A stretch of 29,037 nucleotides of DNA from a virus. Below, one piece after another: positions 27,892 to 29,037 of the stretch. A program made the translations under genes and the position numbers. The notes under the pieces were generated by a model. It ran no database searches. It was not told the origin of the DNA and was given only the letters and a program-made list of their open reading frames with translations. The stretch is taken from IMG/VR virus record IMGVR_UViG_3300028197_000114, positions 1 to 29,037 of that record; one strand, 5' to 3'. Numbering within the stretch: the first letter of the stretch is position 1; each line of letters opens with the position of its first letter.

Positions 27892-29037
27892 CTTACGTAG
27901 TATGAACGGTTTCTGTGTGACAATTTATTCAAGCAGCAGTATCGAATTGCATCTATTCCATGATTCCAAGCGTCTCGTGGGTGTGGCAGTATACGCCCGT
28001 CCCGATCTGTACTCCACTTGTAGTTCCTAAACTCCTTTTGCAAGTTTAAGCTGTCTGACTTAATGAACAGCTTGTGCCTTCTCATTATGTCAATTCCATT
28101 GCGTATGCTGTCTGCTCCCTTACGCGCAGGCTTGACGTTAAAACTCATGCGCGATAACTCAGTAATGCTTTTTGGTTCTGCGCTGTCCGCTATGATTTCA
28201 TCATGCCTCCCTATATCCCAAGCCTTGAACTTCTCCCCTAAGTCTTGATTGGTTAAGCCTCCGCTGTATATCAATTCCTCCATGTACAGTTCATCCCCTC
28301 TTTGACTAACTCGAACCAATGCAGCAGGGTCAGCAGCGAATCCAAAGTCTAAGCCGTAGGCAATGTGCTTGGCGTTTTCAGGCAGTTCGTCGTATACGTG
28401 TGTTTGAAATATAGTTTCCTTACTTATGCCTCTCTCTCCTAGTCCATAGATTCTCCAATAGTTTTCGTCTGTTTCCTTCAGTCTTTCAATCTCATCTATT
28501 ACCTCCTTGTTTAAGAACGGGTTGTCTAGGTACGTAGACTTAAAAAAGTCGCAGTCATCCCTAGGTATTACCGTGTCATAAATCCAATGGAACTCTTCTG
28601 ACGGGTTGAAATCGATGAAAATTTTATACAGGCAGCGCATAGAAATTTGGACAAAAACCTCCTTAGCTATTTCTGTACACTCATTGAGAAAAACGAAGTG
28701 ATGCTTTGCTCCCCTGAATTTGTCAGGCTGATCTGCGCTTATGAATTGAACCAGGTTGCCAAACAGATTATAAGTGTTCTCTGTCTTGTTATGGTGCTTC
28801 TCTTGATACCATCCTGCTTCCTGTATGATGTTAAAGAAGTCACGCATCACACTAGCACGAAGCGAAGGAAAAGACCTGCGTATGATGGTTATGGTAAACT
28901 GTGAGTTTTGGTACGTGTAGCACCATTCACACAGGCAATGCAGAACTGAATAAGTCTTGCCACTTCTTGAACCACCTTGTAAGCAAACGATACGCGCTTG
29001 GCTTCCCTTTACATCGTAGTACGCTTTAGGCTGTTTC
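27888..29037 (-). CDS. terL: Terminase large subunit, main part (5' end wraps to base 153)
   Basis: The gene continues to the window end and, on the circle, starts at GTG 151-153; numbering here is for the full 383-residue protein. TerL powers DNA packaging and cuts the concatemer. Walker A is GGSRSGKT (22-29). The Walker B-like FVFLNECTEI has Glu120 in the catalytic position, preceded by Asn rather than Asp. The C-terminal nuclease shows Asp231 (YGLDFGFAADP), Asp285 (IIADSAEP) and Asp363 (HGIDAIRY). The stop overlaps the chaperone start as ATGA. The fold is closest to Terminase_3-type proteins. Confidence 0.95.
   Translation of the reverse strand, partial: KQPKAYYDVKGSQARIVCLQGGSRSGKTYSVLHCLCEWCYTYQNSQFTITIIRRSFPSLRASVMRDFFNIIQEAGWYQEKHHNKTENTYNLFGNLVQFISADQPDKFRGAKHHFVFLNECTEIAKEVFVQISMRCLYKIFIDFNPSEEFHWIYDTVIPRDDCDFFKSTYLDNPFLNKEVIDEIERLKETDENYWRIYGLGERGISKETIFQTHVYDELPENAKHIAYGLDFGFAADPAALVRVSQRGDELYMEELIYSGGLTNQDLGEKFKAWDIGRHDEIIADSAEPKSITELSRMSFNVKPARKGADSIRNGIDIMRRHKLFIKSDSLNLQKEFRNYKWSTDRDGRILPHPRDAWNHGIDAIRYCCLNKLSHRNRSYYVR
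28887..29037. repeat. Terminal direct repeat, right copy
   Basis: This is the right-hand copy of the 151-bp overlap, offset by 28,886 from the left. It differs at one base (G at 28911, A at 25), a synonymous change in terL. The break falls inside the terL frame, which joins correctly after circularisation, supporting a closed genome rather than two partial genes. Confidence 0.93.

Overview
The window is a complete small tailed-phage genome on a circular map. Bases 1-151 recur at 28887-29037 with one mismatch, so the closed genome is about 28,886 bp and the terminase large-subunit gene runs across the join. Every supportable gene is on the minus strand. No integrase, CI-type repressor, tRNA or CRISPR array is visible, which suggests a virulent siphovirus-like phage. 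The host is probably a member of the Bacteroidota (flavobacteria-like). The reasons are promoter-like TTG-N20-TAnnTTA sequences, A-rich start regions without clear Shine-Dalgarno sites, and protein families I associate with Bacteroidota phages (XkdF-type protease, DUF6712-like connector, small zinc-ribbon proteins, a portal with a cysteine-rich C-terminal domain).

Layout follows transcription, from high to low coordinates. A promoter (6446-6476) directly downstream of a terminator (6497-6530) starts the early/replication operon. It encodes small unknown proteins, an OB/SSB-like protein ending in DDLPF, a Cro-size HTH protein, a winged-helix replication initiator carrying iteron-like repeats inside its gene, an unknown replication-linked protein, a tiny zinc-ribbon protein, a NinG-like nuclease, a sigma-like protein, a zinc-cluster protein, a winged-helix protein and a C5 cytosine methyltransferase. 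The methyltransferase gene contains a 271-codon ORF in another frame. The operon runs without a gap into a DUF5681 (TerS-position) protein and TerL, which starts at GTG in a GTGA overlap.

The structural region (27,891 down to 6,589) begins with a tail-assembly chaperone pair joined by a predicted -1 frameshift on a T9 run. Tail completion, gp10-like, two large tail/baseplate proteins and a tape measure follow. Next comes an accessory island (16,232-19,608) with its own promoter-like site: an ArdA-like antirestriction protein, eight very small acidic proteins and one beta-rich protein, separated by an almost invariant 15-17 nt stop-to-start cassette. After it come the XkdF-type protease, scaffold, major capsid protein, a tail/decoration protein, a terminator (12825-12864), portal, connector, fibres, holin-like protein, amidase and a small membrane protein. 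Capsid and portal therefore lie after the tail genes, unlike the usual terminase-portal-capsid-tail order.

The most interesting features are the ArdA-led cassette array, the dual-coding methyltransferase gene, the iteron array inside the initiator gene and the frameshift site.
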